Positions 52,062-60,781 of a DNA stretch of 64,000 nt are shown piece by piece. Positions within the stretch are counted from its first letter, which is position 1. Every line of letters starts with the position of its first letter. The stretch lies in NCBI RefSeq assembly GCF_037204085.1, contig NZ_JBBCBW010000015.1, positions 1-64,000 of the forward strand. Direction: 5' to 3'. The notes under the pieces were generated by a model. The model searched no databases. It had not been told where the DNA came from and worked only from the letters and a program-made list of their open reading frames with translations. Position numbers and translations under genes: made by a program. Source of the DNA: Variovorax sp037204085 (GTDB lineage Bacteria; Pseudomonadota; Gammaproteobacteria; Burkholderiales; Burkholderiaceae_C).

Positions 52062-53039
52062 TCAAAGCCAGCCGGCGCGCCTGAAGCGGTAGTAAAGGTA
52101 GCTGCAGGTGCCGCCCATCAGCGCCAGCGCGGCCGCATAGCCGTAGCGAAGTTTCAGCTCCGGCATGTGCTCGAAGTTCATGCCCCAGATGCCGGCAAAC
52201 GCGGTGCACACCGCAAAAATGCTGGCCCAGGCGGCAAGCCGCTTGGTCACTTCGCTCTCTTCAATGGTGACCATCGACAGGTTCACCGAAATGGCCGTGC
52301 CGATGGTGTCGCGCATCGCGTCGATGGAGCCGTTGATGCGAACCAGGTGGTCGGCCACGTCGCGAAAGTATTCCTGCGAACTCACGCAGATCTGCGGCAC
52401 CCGCCCTCCGTGCAGCTTGCCGGCCGCCTCGGTCAGCGGCGCCACCGCGCGCTTGAGGATCATGCTGCGCCGCTTCAGGTCATAAAGCTGCTTGATCTTG
52501 TCGCGCGCCGCGCCGCCCTGGGTAAAGATCTGCTGCTCGATGGATTCAAGCTCCACCTCGAGCGCATCGATCACCGGAAAGTAGCGGTCGACCACCGCAT
52601 CCATCAGCGCATACAGCACAAAGCCCGCGCCGTTGCGCAGCAGCTCGGGCTCGCGTTCGCAGCGCTCGCGCACGCCCAGAAAGCCCTGCTGGCTGCGGTT
52701 GCGCACCGAAAGCACGTAGTTCTTGCCCACGAACACGTCGACCTCGCCCACGTTCAGGGCGTGCCCGCCTTCGGTAGAGGGCTCGACGAGGTGCATCACC
52801 ACGAAGAGCGAGTCGCCGTACTCCTCGACCTTGGGCCGCTGATGGCCGTGGTGGGCGTCTTCCACCGCCAAGGGATGCAGGTTGAATTCGTCCTTCATCT
52901 GCGCCAGCTCTTCCGGCGTGGCGTCGCTCAGCGCCACCCACACAAAGCAGCCGGGGCGGACGATGTATTCGCTGATGTCCTCGACCGGGATATCGGCGAG
53001 CTTGGCGCCGTTTTCGTAGGCCACGCAGTTGATCAGCAT
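52062..53039 (-). CDS. corA: Magnesium/cobalt transporter CorA
   Basis: A 325-residue CorA family channel. It has a long cytoplasmic domain (LINCVAYENGAKLADIPVED, HPLAVEDAHHGHQRPKVEEY), a stalk helix, and two C-terminal membrane helices with the pore signature GMN in IWGMNFEHMPEL, followed by a short basic tail. It imports Mg2+, possibly Co2+ or Ni2+. The start at MLINCVAYEN is well supported by conserved N-terminal sequence; the frame stays open much further up. The hypothetical gene upstream is 35 bases away on the same strand. No Mg2+ riboswitch fits in that gap. Confidence 0.94.
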   Translation of the reverse strand: MLINCVAYENGAKLADIPVEDISEYIVRPGCFVWVALSDATPEELAQMKDEFNLHPLAVEDAHHGHQRPKVEEYGDSLFVVMHLVEPSTEGGHALNVGEVDVFVGKNYVLSVRNRSQQGFLGVRERCEREPELLRNGAGFVLYALMDAVVDRYFPVIDALEVELESIEQQIFTQGGAARDKIKQLYDLKRRSMILKRAVAPLTEAAGKLHGGRVPQICVSSQEYFRDVADHLVRINGSIDAMRDTIGTAISVNLSMVTIEESEVTKRLAAWASIFAVCTAFAGIWGMNFEHMPELKLRYGYAAALALMGGTCSYLYYRFRRAGWL

Positions 53040-53074
53040 CGGTACTCGTCCATGGTCAATCTTGAAAATCGGAG

Positions 53075-53698
53075 TCAGGCCGCCGCGGCCGGCTTCGAAG
53101 CCGCCGCCAGCGCCGCGGTGGCGGCCAGCGAGGCTTCGATGGCCTGCGTCTCGCTCTTGAGCAGCGCCAGGCCTTTCTCGGCCAACGCAGAGTGGCTTGC
53201 AACGTCGGCCCACAGGCTGGCTGCGGCTTCGGCGCAGGTCAATGATGTGAAGCGGATGCGGCCCTTTGCCAGTTCCGCGAAGCGCTTCTCGCGCAAGGGG
53301 TCGGCCCGGTCCCAGGCGCCGCCGATGAGCACTCGCCTGCCGCGCTTGACGCGGGGTTCCAGTTCCGCAAAGAACGGCAGCTTGGCGGACATCCAGCCCA
53401 GCATTCCGGAGTTCAACGCGGTGTCGAACGCCGTTGGGGCGGTGTGGGCCTTTGCGAAGTTGCGCAATGTGCCAAGTGTGTAGAGCAGCGGGTCTTTCGG
53501 TCCGCCTGCACCGCCTTCTACCGGCCTGATGACGGGTGGGCCGTTGCCTGCTCGCCCGTCGGGTCGCTTCGATTTGCGCAGGTCGGCAAGCTGGGCAGGC
53601 GACATGCAAAGGTACAACGCGGCAAACTCTGCGGGCAAGGTAGCGGTGTCGGGCAGCGCGGCCGCTTCAGGGCCTTTGAATTCATCCGGGTGAGCCAT
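53075..53698 (-). CDS. Hypothetical protein, conserved-looking
   Basis: A 207-residue soluble protein I do not recognise. The N-terminal half contains LPAEFAALYLCMSPAQLADL followed by RKSKRPDGRAGNGPPVIR, a pattern reminiscent of a small helix-turn-helix with a basic loop; the C-terminal half is Ala-rich and helical. AAGG precedes the ATG at 53698; a GTG at 53716 is possible. It lies just upstream of corA on the same strand and divergent from mutS. Functional assignment is not possible from sequence alone. Confidence 0.7.
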   Translation of the reverse strand: MAHPDEFKGPEAAALPDTATLPAEFAALYLCMSPAQLADLRKSKRPDGRAGNGPPVIRPVEGGAGGPKDPLLYTLGTLRNFAKAHTAPTAFDTALNSGMLGWMSAKLPFFAELEPRVKRGRRVLIGGAWDRADPLREKRFAELAKGRIRFTSLTCAEAAASLWADVASHSALAEKGLALLKSETQAIEASLAATAALAAASKPAAAA

Positions 53699-53823
53699 GG
53701 GCGCCTTGTTCTTCACGCGGGGTTTGCGTCGGCGGATTTTAGAGCGGCGGGTGCGCGCCGACCGGCCGCAACCGCCGCAATGCGCACCGGCTTGCCGCCC
53801 GCTCGTCCCCGATAATCGCCCGA

Positions 53824-56481
53824 GTGAAAACGACGACTGCCCAACCCTCCCCCTCGACCAGCGACTTCTCCGGGCACACGCCCATGATGGCGCAGTACCT
53901 GGGCCTCAAGGCCAACCATCCGGACACCCTGCTGTTCTACCGGATGGGCGATTTCTACGAGCTGTTCTGGGCCGACGCCGAAAAGGCCGCGCGCCTGCTC
54001 GACATCACCCTTACGCAGCGCGGCCAGTCGGCGGGCCAGCCGGTGGTGATGTGCGGCGTGCCCTTCCACGCGGTCGATACCTACCTTGCGCGGCTCATCA
54101 AGCTGGGCGAGTCGGTCGCCATTTGCGAACAGGTGGGCGAAGTCGGCGCGAGCAAGGGCCCGGTCGAGCGCAAGGTGGTGCGGGTGGTTACGCCCGGCAC
54201 GCTGACCGATTCGGAGCTGCTCAACGACAAGAGCGAATCGCTGCTGCTGGCGGTGCATGCGGGCACGCGCAACTTTTGCGGCCTGGCGTGGCTCAGCGTC
54301 ACGGGCGCCGAGCTGCGGCTGGCCGAATGCCCGGCCGACGCGCTCGAAACCTGGATTGCGCGCATTGCCCCAAGCGAGCTGCTCTACAGCGCCGAGGTAA
54401 CGCCCGCCTTCGAGCAGCGCCTGAAAGCCGCACGCGCGGCCACGCCTTTCACGCTTTCGATCCGCCCGGCCTGGCAGTTCGACGGCGGCCTGGGCGAACG
54501 CAAGCTCAGCGAGCAAATGGGCAGCAAGAGCCTGGCCGCGTGGAACGCCGAATCGCTCGCCAACGCGCATGCCGCCGCCGCCGCGCTGCTGGGCTATGCC
54601 GAGCACACGCAGGGCCGCGCCCTCTCGCACGTGCAGCGCCTTTCGGTGGAACGCGATGGCGACCTGATCGAGCTGCCGCCCACCACGCGGCGCAACCTGG
54701 AGCTGGTGCAAACGCTGCGCGGCGAAGATTCTCCCACCATGTTCTCGCTGCTCGACACCTGCATGACGGGCATGGGCAGCCGCTTGCTGAAGCGTTGGCT
54801 GCTGTCGCCGCGGCGCGACCGCAGCGAGGCGCAGGCGAGGCTCGAAGCCATCGGCGCGCTGCAATCGACGGTGCTGGGCGGCACGGCCGCGCCTTGGCGC
54901 ACACTGCGCGAACAACTCAAGAACACGAGCGACGTGGAGCGCATTGCGGCGCGCATTGCGCTGCGCCAGGTGCGCCCGCGCGAACTGCTGGCACTGCGGC
55001 TTGCACTGGCCAAGGCAGAACAGTTGTCGCCGCTTCTGCCTGGCTCCGCCGCGCTGCTCGACCAGATTGCCGAGCGGCTTGCGCCGCCGCCCGGATGCGC
55101 CGACCTGCTGGCGAGCGCCATCAAGCCCGACCCGTCGGCGCTGGTGCGCGACGGCGGCGTGATTGCCACCGGCCACGACGCCGAGCTGGACGAGCTGCGC
55201 GCCATCAGCGAGAACTGCGACGACTTTCTGCTGAAGCTTGAAGTGAGCGAGCGCGAGCGCACCGGCATCAGCAACCTGCGGGTGCAGTTCAACCGCGTGC
55301 ACGGCTTCTACATCGAGGTCACGCAAAGCGCGCTCTCGAAGGTGCCCGACAACTACCGCCGCCGCCAGACGCTGAAGAACGCCGAGCGCTTCATCACGCC
55401 CGAGCTGAAGGCTTTCGAAGACAAGGCGCTGAGCGCGCAAGACCGGGCCCTCGCCCGCGAGAAGTGGCTTTACGAGCAGCTGCTCGATGCGCTGCAGCCC
55501 TCGGTGCACGCGCTCACGCAGCTGGCCGGCGCCATTGCCACGCTCGACGCACTCTGCGCGCTGGCCGAGCGCTCGCACACGCTGCACTGGCGCGCGCCGA
55601 GCTTCGTGTCGCACCCCTGCATCGAAATTCAGCAGGGCCGCCACCCGGTGGTGGAAGCGCGGCTGGCCGAAAAATCGTCCGGCGGCTTCATCGCCAACGA
55701 CACGCAGCTAGGGCCGCAGCAGCGCATGCAGGTGATCACCGGCCCCAACATGGGCGGTAAGTCGACCTACATGCGACAGGTGGCGATCATCGTGCTCTTG
55801 GCCTCCATCGGCTCGCACGTGCCCGCGGCGGCCTGCCGGCTCGGGCCCATCGACGCCATTCACACCCGCATTGGCGCGGCGGACGACCTGGCCAACGCGC
55901 AGTCGACCTTCATGCTCGAGATGACCGAGGCTGCGCAAATTTTGCACAGCGCCACTGCGCAGTCGCTGGTGCTCATGGACGAAATCGGCCGCGGCACCAG
56001 TACCTTCGACGGCCTGGCGCTGGCCGCCGGCATTGCGGCCCAGCTGCACGACCGCAGCAAGGCCTTCACGCTGTTTGCCACCCATTACTTCGAGCTGACC
56101 GAGTTTCCGGCCACGCACCACTGCGCCGTGAACATGCACGTGAGCGCCACCGAGGCGGGCCGCGACATCGTGTTTTTGCACGAAATGCAGCCCGGCCCGG
56201 CCAGCAAGAGCTACGGTATCCAGGTGGCGCGGCTCGCCGGGATGCCGGCCGCAGTGGTCAACCACGCGCGGCAGGCGCTCGAGGCGCTGGAATCGCAGCA
56301 TGCACAAACGCGCGCGCAGGTCGACCTGTTCGCACCTCCGCCGGCGGCCGAAACGCCCTTGGCCAGCGCCGTAGAATCCGCCCTGGCCGCGCTCGACCCC
56401 GATGCGATGACGCCACGGGAGGCGCTCGACGCGCTCTATGCCTTACAAAAACTGAACACGCGCGAACGCAGCGCCATGTGA
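53824..56481 (+). CDS. mutS: DNA mismatch repair protein MutS
   Basis: An 885-residue MutS, normal in length. The mismatch-reading motif is in FYRMGDFYELFW, the lever and clamp regions follow, and the ATPase has P-loop TGPNMGGKSTYMRQ (from about 639), the DDLANAQSTFMLEM signature, Walker B in LVLMDEIGRGTSTFDG and the ATHYFELTEF H-motif. The short C-terminal tail ends in a helix typical of the dimer/tetramer region (MTPREALDALYALQ). The start is GTG at 53824. It recognises mispairs and recruits MutL. Followed by the Anbu gene 28 bases later. Confidence 0.97.
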   Translation: MKTTTAQPSPSTSDFSGHTPMMAQYLGLKANHPDTLLFYRMGDFYELFWADAEKAARLLDITLTQRGQSAGQPVVMCGVPFHAVDTYLARLIKLGESVAICEQVGEVGASKGPVERKVVRVVTPGTLTDSELLNDKSESLLLAVHAGTRNFCGLAWLSVTGAELRLAECPADALETWIARIAPSELLYSAEVTPAFEQRLKAARAATPFTLSIRPAWQFDGGLGERKLSEQMGSKSLAAWNAESLANAHAAAAALLGYAEHTQGRALSHVQRLSVERDGDLIELPPTTRRNLELVQTLRGEDSPTMFSLLDTCMTGMGSRLLKRWLLSPRRDRSEAQARLEAIGALQSTVLGGTAAPWRTLREQLKNTSDVERIAARIALRQVRPRELLALRLALAKAEQLSPLLPGSAALLDQIAERLAPPPGCADLLASAIKPDPSALVRDGGVIATGHDAELDELRAISENCDDFLLKLEVSERERTGISNLRVQFNRVHGFYIEVTQSALSKVPDNYRRRQTLKNAERFITPELKAFEDKALSAQDRALAREKWLYEQLLDALQPSVHALTQLAGAIATLDALCALAERSHTLHWRAPSFVSHPCIEIQQGRHPVVEARLAEKSSGGFIANDTQLGPQQRMQVITGPNMGGKSTYMRQVAIIVLLASIGSHVPAAACRLGPIDAIHTRIGAADDLANAQSTFMLEMTEAAQILHSATAQSLVLMDEIGRGTSTFDGLALAAGIAAQLHDRSKAFTLFATHYFELTEFPATHHCAVNMHVSATEAGRDIVFLHEMQPGPASKSYGIQVARLAGMPAAVVNHARQALEALESQHAQTRAQVDLFAPPPAAETPLASAVESALAALDPDAMTPREALDALYALQKLNTRERSAM

Positions 56482-56509
56482 GCGGGCATCCTTCGTGCGA
56501 GATGAAAAA

Positions 56510-57349
56510 ATGACTTATTGCGTAGGCATCAAACTCAACGCCGGACTGGTGTTTCTTTCCGACTCGCGCACCAATGCGGGGGTGGACCACATCAGCACCT
56601 TCCGCAAGATGATCGTCTACGAGCAGCCGGGCGACCGCGTCATGGTGCTGCTGTCTTCGGGCAACCTGAGCATCTCGCAGTCGGTGCGCGAAATCTTGCA
56701 GATCGAGGAACTGCGCGAAACCCGTGAAGACGGCTCGCAGGGCGACCCGATCACCATCTGGAACGCCAAGAGCATGTTCGATGCCGCACGCGTGCTCGGC
56801 TCGGCCGTGCGCCACGTGTACGACCGCGACGCCGAGGCGCTCAAGCATGCGGGGCTCGACTTCAACGTGTCGTTCATCTTCGGCGGGCAGGTCAAGGGCG
56901 AAGGCATGCGCCTCTTCCTGGTGTATTCGGCAGGCAACTTCATCGAGGCCACCACCGAGACGCCCTACTTCCAGGTGGGCGAATCGAAGTACGGAAAGCC
57001 GGTGCTCGACCGCGTGCTCACGCCCGAAACCCCGCTCGACGAAGCCGCCAAGTGCGCGCTGGTGTCGATGGACTCGACCATGAAGTCGAACCTCTCGGTG
57101 GGCCTGCCGCTCGACCTGGTGGTGTACGAGGCCAACAAGTTCGAGACCGACCGCGTGATCTGCATCGACGCCGACAACCCCTACTACCGCATGATGCACA
57201 ACAGCTGGGGCCAGAAGCTGCGCGAGGTGTTCGACAGCATTGAAGACCCGGTGTGGGACGACTCCGCCACCGAGCATCCGCTGAAGATGCCGGCCACCCG
57301 GCACAGCCCGCTGCGCAAGATTTCCACGCCCGACGAAAAGCTCATCTGA
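56510..57349 (+). CDS. Anbu-type bacterial proteasome homologue (Ntn peptidase)
   Basis: A 279-residue protein beginning MTYCVGIKLNAGLVFLSDSR, the diagnostic start of Anbu. Removal of Met would expose Thr2 as the nucleophile; the Ser-Asp-Ser-Arg segment, Lys in FRKM and the central SFIFGGQVKGE and PLDEAAKCALVSMDSTM fit the proteasome beta-type fold. Anbu forms open ring or helical assemblies with unclear proteolytic activity. It is usually encoded with an ATP-grasp, an alpha-E protein and a transglutaminase-like protein; none of these is next to it here. The start at 56510 is chosen because an extra N-terminal peptide would block the nucleophile. Confidence 0.92.
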   Translation: MTYCVGIKLNAGLVFLSDSRTNAGVDHISTFRKMIVYEQPGDRVMVLLSSGNLSISQSVREILQIEELRETREDGSQGDPITIWNAKSMFDAARVLGSAVRHVYDRDAEALKHAGLDFNVSFIFGGQVKGEGMRLFLVYSAGNFIEATTETPYFQVGESKYGKPVLDRVLTPETPLDEAAKCALVSMDSTMKSNLSVGLPLDLVVYEANKFETDRVICIDADNPYYRMMHNSWGQKLREVFDSIEDPVWDDSATEHPLKMPATRHSPLRKISTPDEKLI

Positions 57350-57363
57350 GCCCGGCCGCAGCC

Positions 57364-58170
57364 ATGGCGATGCCGCCCATCGTCTTCTCGCACGGCAACA
57401 GCTTTCCGGCGAGCACCTACCGCGTCGTTCTCGACAGCCTGCGCAACCGCGGCTTCGAGGTCGATGCCATCGAGAAATTCGGGCACGACCCGAAGTACCC
57501 CGTCACCGACAACTGGCCGCACCTGGTGCAGCAGCTGGCCGACTTTGCACAACGGCAGGCCGACCGCGCCGGCGGCCCCGTGTTTTTGGTCGGCCATTCG
57601 CTTGGCGGAATCCTGAGCCTGATGTGCGCGGCGCTGCATCCGGCGCTCGCTTGCGGCGTGGTGCTGCTCGACTCGCCGGTGCTCAGCGGCTGGCGCGCGA
57701 ACACGCTCAACGTGGTCAAGCGCACGCCGCTCATGAAGAGCCTTTCGCCCAGCGCCATCAGCCGCAAACGCAGGAACAGCTGGGCGCACCGCGAGGCGGT
57801 GTTCGAGCACTTCCGCAGCAAGAAGGCCTTTGCCAGGTGGGACGAGCAGGTGCTGCACGACTACATCGACCACGGCACCTTCGCAAGCGAAGACACGCGC
57901 GCGCTGAGTTTCGACCGCGACGTGGAAACGGCCATCTACGACACCCTGCCCCACAACCTCGGCGCGCTACTGCGCCGCCATCCGCTCAAGTGCAAGGCGG
58001 CCTTCATCGGCGGGCGGCAATCCGCCGAGATGAAGCAGGTGGGCATGGCCATGACCCAGACGGTCACCAAGGGACGCATCGCGATGATGGACGGCACCCA
58101 CCTGTTCCCGATGGAAAAGCCGCTCGCAACGGCCGCAGCCATCGAGGCCGCGCTGCGCAACCTGCTCTGA
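57364..58170 (+). CDS. Alpha/beta hydrolase
   Basis: A 268-residue alpha/beta-hydrolase: oxyanion-type IVFSHGNSFPASTY near the N terminus, nucleophile elbow GHSLGG with Ser at about residue 79, and a C-terminal His in DGTHLFPMEKP. It is probably a serine esterase or lipase-like enzyme of the cytoplasm, substrate unknown. It follows Anbu by 14 bases, so the two are likely co-expressed. The C-terminal neighbour, an amidase gene, is convergent. Confidence 0.88.
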   Translation: MAMPPIVFSHGNSFPASTYRVVLDSLRNRGFEVDAIEKFGHDPKYPVTDNWPHLVQQLADFAQRQADRAGGPVFLVGHSLGGILSLMCAALHPALACGVVLLDSPVLSGWRANTLNVVKRTPLMKSLSPSAISRKRRNSWAHREAVFEHFRSKKAFARWDEQVLHDYIDHGTFASEDTRALSFDRDVETAIYDTLPHNLGALLRRHPLKCKAAFIGGRQSAEMKQVGMAMTQTVTKGRIAMMDGTHLFPMEKPLATAAAIEAALRNLL

Positions 58171-58182
58171 GCGGCCGCAGCC

Positions 58183-59655
58183 TCACCCCTTGGTGACGTG
58201 CACCCCGGGGCGCTGGCCCGAATTCCACCGGCCACCGATCGCCCGCTCGATCTGGGCGGCCAGCTGCAGCAGCAATCCGTCGTTCGCCTGCGCGGCCTGC
58301 GCATGGATGCCCAGCGGCAAGCCGTTCTCCTGCGCAGCCATCGGCATCGAGATGCCCGGCATGCCGCACAGGTTGGCCAGCGGGGTGTAGGCAAAGTTCT
58401 TCCAGAGATGGGCAAACCAGTCGTACACCGAGGGATTGGTGCTGGTGGTGAGGTACTCGCTGGTGCCGACCTTGGGGGTGGGCAGCGCGGTCACCGGCGT
58501 GAGGATGATGTCCCACTGCTCGAAGAAATTGCCGAAGGCGCGCGAGGTGGTGTTGAACACCGCCTGCATCTTCGAGCGCTCCGTGTAGGAGGTATGCAAC
58601 CCGGCTTCCCAGATCTTGATGTTGATCGGCTCCAGCAGCTCGGCCGGCGGGCGCTCCAGCCCCAGGCGGTGCAGATGGCCGTCGATGACCTGCGCGAAGT
58701 TGCTGATGTAGCAGGTGGTCTGGGCGGCAAAGGCCGCCTGGAAGTCGACCTTTGGCAGCGCCCATTCGACGTGATGGCCCAGGCCTTCGAGAAAACGGCC
58801 GGCACGCTCCAGTTCGGCCACGAAGTGCGGCGTGGCGCGGAAGTCGCCCCACTCGTGCGAGAGCGCGATGCGCAGGCGGCGCGGGTCCTTCTTGATGAGT
58901 TCGCTGTACGGCTCGGCCGGCGACCAGAAGGGCATGAACTCGCCGGGCGCACCGCCGCGGCAGTGGTCGACGAAGGCGGCCGTGTCCCGCACGGTGCGGC
59001 TGTGGCAGCCCTGGATGGACACCAGCCCGGACAGGTCCGACAGGCCCGGCGCCAGCGAGAACACGCCGCGCGACACCTTCAGGCCGATGTTGCCGTTCAC
59101 GCCGGCGGGGATGCGGATGGAACCGCCGCCATCGGTGGCGTGGGACAACGGCAGTATGCCGGCCGCAACGGCTGCGGCCGTGCCGGCCGAAGAACCGCAG
59201 GTGGTGTATTCGAGGTCCCACGGATTGCGCGTGGTGTAGAGCGCGTTCTCGGCCGAGCTGCACACGCCGAACTCGGGCGTGGTGCTGCGGCCCACAATGT
59301 TGAGGCCGGCCTTGCGCAGCTTGCCAGTGAGGAAGCTGTCGGCCGCCGGACGATGGCCCTGCATCATCATCGAGCCGAACTCCTGCAGCCGGCCCTTCAG
59401 CGTGGGGCCCAGGTCCTTCATCAGGTAGGGCAGGCCCGCAAACACGCCCTCGGCGTTCATGCCGTCCTTCAGCGGATCGGCCACCACGTCGTCGAACACC
59501 TCGACCACCGCGTCCAGCTGCGGGTTGAGCTTCGCGATGCCGGCCGCCGCCTGGGCCGCCAGCTCCGCCGCCGTCACGTCGCCCTTGCGCACGCGTTCGG
59601 CCAACCCGATGCCGTCGTGATCGGCCCATTCGTCCCAGCTCATTGCCAGCGTCAT
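58183..59655 (-). CDS. Amidase signature family enzyme
   Basis: A 490-residue amidase. The Ser-cisSer-Lys triad is visible: Lys at about 79 in LPYLMKDLGPT, then the glycine-rich TTCGSSAGTAAAVAAG with the cis-Ser, and DGGGSIRIPAGVNGNIGLK with the Ser nucleophile. The start at 59655 is supported by GGAGA eight bases upstream. It hydrolyses a carboxamide; the exact substrate cannot be told. It is the last gene of the dpp-azl-amidase run, so its substrate may be the amide or peptide brought in by that transporter. Confidence 0.92.
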   Translation of the reverse strand: MTLAMSWDEWADHDGIGLAERVRKGDVTAAELAAQAAAGIAKLNPQLDAVVEVFDDVVADPLKDGMNAEGVFAGLPYLMKDLGPTLKGRLQEFGSMMMQGHRPAADSFLTGKLRKAGLNIVGRSTTPEFGVCSSAENALYTTRNPWDLEYTTCGSSAGTAAAVAAGILPLSHATDGGGSIRIPAGVNGNIGLKVSRGVFSLAPGLSDLSGLVSIQGCHSRTVRDTAAFVDHCRGGAPGEFMPFWSPAEPYSELIKKDPRRLRIALSHEWGDFRATPHFVAELERAGRFLEGLGHHVEWALPKVDFQAAFAAQTTCYISNFAQVIDGHLHRLGLERPPAELLEPINIKIWEAGLHTSYTERSKMQAVFNTTSRAFGNFFEQWDIILTPVTALPTPKVGTSEYLTTSTNPSVYDWFAHLWKNFAYTPLANLCGMPGISMPMAAQENGLPLGIHAQAAQANDGLLLQLAAQIERAIGGRWNSGQRPGVHVTKG

Positions 59656-59694
59656 CTCATGTTCTCCATTTCGCATCAAGGAAAGTATGTCGTC

Positions 59695-60045
59695 TCAAGG
59701 CCATCCGAAGCCGACTCTCAGCAGCATCAGCGTCCCTGTGCCGACCAGGATCGTGCCGGTCGCGTCGTTGCGCCGGACAAGGTAGTAGGCCAATGCAGCG
59801 CCCACGGCAAAGAGGCGCGCGTCGCGCCAGTCGGTCAGCATGCGTCCATTGCTCAGGAAGACATCCGGCAGCACCATCGCCAGCAAGGCCGCCACCGGCG
59901 CATGGCGCAGTCCGCGCCACAGCCAGCCGGGCAGCTTCGGCTCGCTGTCGGGCAGCAGGAAGAAGCTGCGGGTGAGCACGGTCACGCCCACCAGCGCCCC
60001 CACGGCCAGCCAGACGTACGCGTCGTGGCCCATGTGCGCCATCAT
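59695..60045 (-). CDS. azlD: AzlD-type branched-chain amino acid export subunit
   Basis: A 116-residue membrane protein with about four hydrophobic segments, starting MMAHMGHDAYVWLAVGALVG and including PGWLWRGLRHAPVAALLAMV. It is the small partner of AzlC. The start overlaps the AzlC stop (TGATG). The pair exports branched-chain amino acids or analogues in Bacillus and relatives. Confidence 0.88.
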   Translation of the reverse strand: MMAHMGHDAYVWLAVGALVGVTVLTRSFFLLPDSEPKLPGWLWRGLRHAPVAALLAMVLPDVFLSNGRMLTDWRDARLFAVGAALAYYLVRRNDATGTILVGTGTLMLLRVGFGWP

Positions 60046-60779
60046 CAACGCGCGCTCCACCGGCGATCGGCCCAGGCGCCGGCCACGAAGGCCGTGGCAA
60101 TCGCCGCGACCACGTTGAGCCCCATCGGCCACGAGGCCGTGGCCAGCGCGACGGCGCCCGCGGCCAGCGCCGAGCAGCGCACCGCGCGGTCGGTGAGCAT
60201 CGGCAACGCGAGCGCCAGCAGTGCAAGCACGCCGATGAAGCGAAGGCCCCACGCCGCGGGAATCGCGTCGGCCAGGAAGATGCCCGCGAGCGACGCCGCA
60301 TGCCAGGCCGCCCAGTTGGTCAGTGCCAGCCCGAGGAAGTAGCCCTGCTGCTGTGGAGTGGCACGGCCGGCGGGCGATGGCTCCGGATGGCGCTGCACGA
60401 ACTGCGCATACACCGGATCGCCGGCGAGGTAGGACAGCAGCACGCGTGCCAGCCGCCGGTGCCGGCCGAAGTAGCGGCGCCAGTTGGCGCTGAACACCAC
60501 GAAGCGCAGGTTCAGCACGCAGGCCGTCGCAACAATCACCCACAGCGGCGCGCCGGCTGCGATGAGCGGCAGGCAGGCCAGTTGCGACGCGCTCGCAAAC
60601 ACCAGCAGCGACATGGCGAGGATCACGCCCAGGCCGACGCCGCTCTTGGCCATTGCCACGCCGGCCACGAGCCCCATGGCCATGGTGCCCAGCGCGGCGC
60701 CGGCAATGTCGCGCCGCCCCTGTGCGAACGCGGCGCGCCACACCGGGTCGTCGACCGATGCGCGCCAGGCGCCGTGCAT
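60045..60779 (-). CDS. azlC: AzlC family branched-chain amino acid exporter
   Basis: A 244-residue polytopic protein with the AzlC hallmarks AQGRRDIAGAALGTMAMG at the start, then LVFASASQLACLPLIAAGAP and LNLRFVVFSANWRRYF. AzlCD exports branched-chain amino acids, and the genes lie between an oligopeptide ABC importer and an amidase. The arrangement suggests that an imported peptide or amide is hydrolysed and excess amino acid expelled; this is inference. It starts two bases after the ATPase stop. Confidence 0.9.
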   Translation of the reverse strand: MHGAWRASVDDPVWRAAFAQGRRDIAGAALGTMAMGLVAGVAMAKSGVGLGVILAMSLLVFASASQLACLPLIAAGAPLWVIVATACVLNLRFVVFSANWRRYFGRHRRLARVLLSYLAGDPVYAQFVQRHPEPSPAGRATPQQQGYFLGLALTNWAAWHAASLAGIFLADAIPAAWGLRFIGVLALLALALPMLTDRAVRCSALAAGAVALATASWPMGLNVVAAIATAFVAGAWADRRWSAR

Positions 60780-60781
60780 GC

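Noticed and set aside
53040..53074. Mg2+ riboswitch before corA
   Set aside because: Only 35 bases separate corA from the preceding gene, too short for any known Mg2+ sensor.
58198..60342. Long plus-strand open frame antisense to the amidase and azl genes
   Set aside because: No domain or membrane segment, low-complexity composition, and the minus strand carries intact known families.
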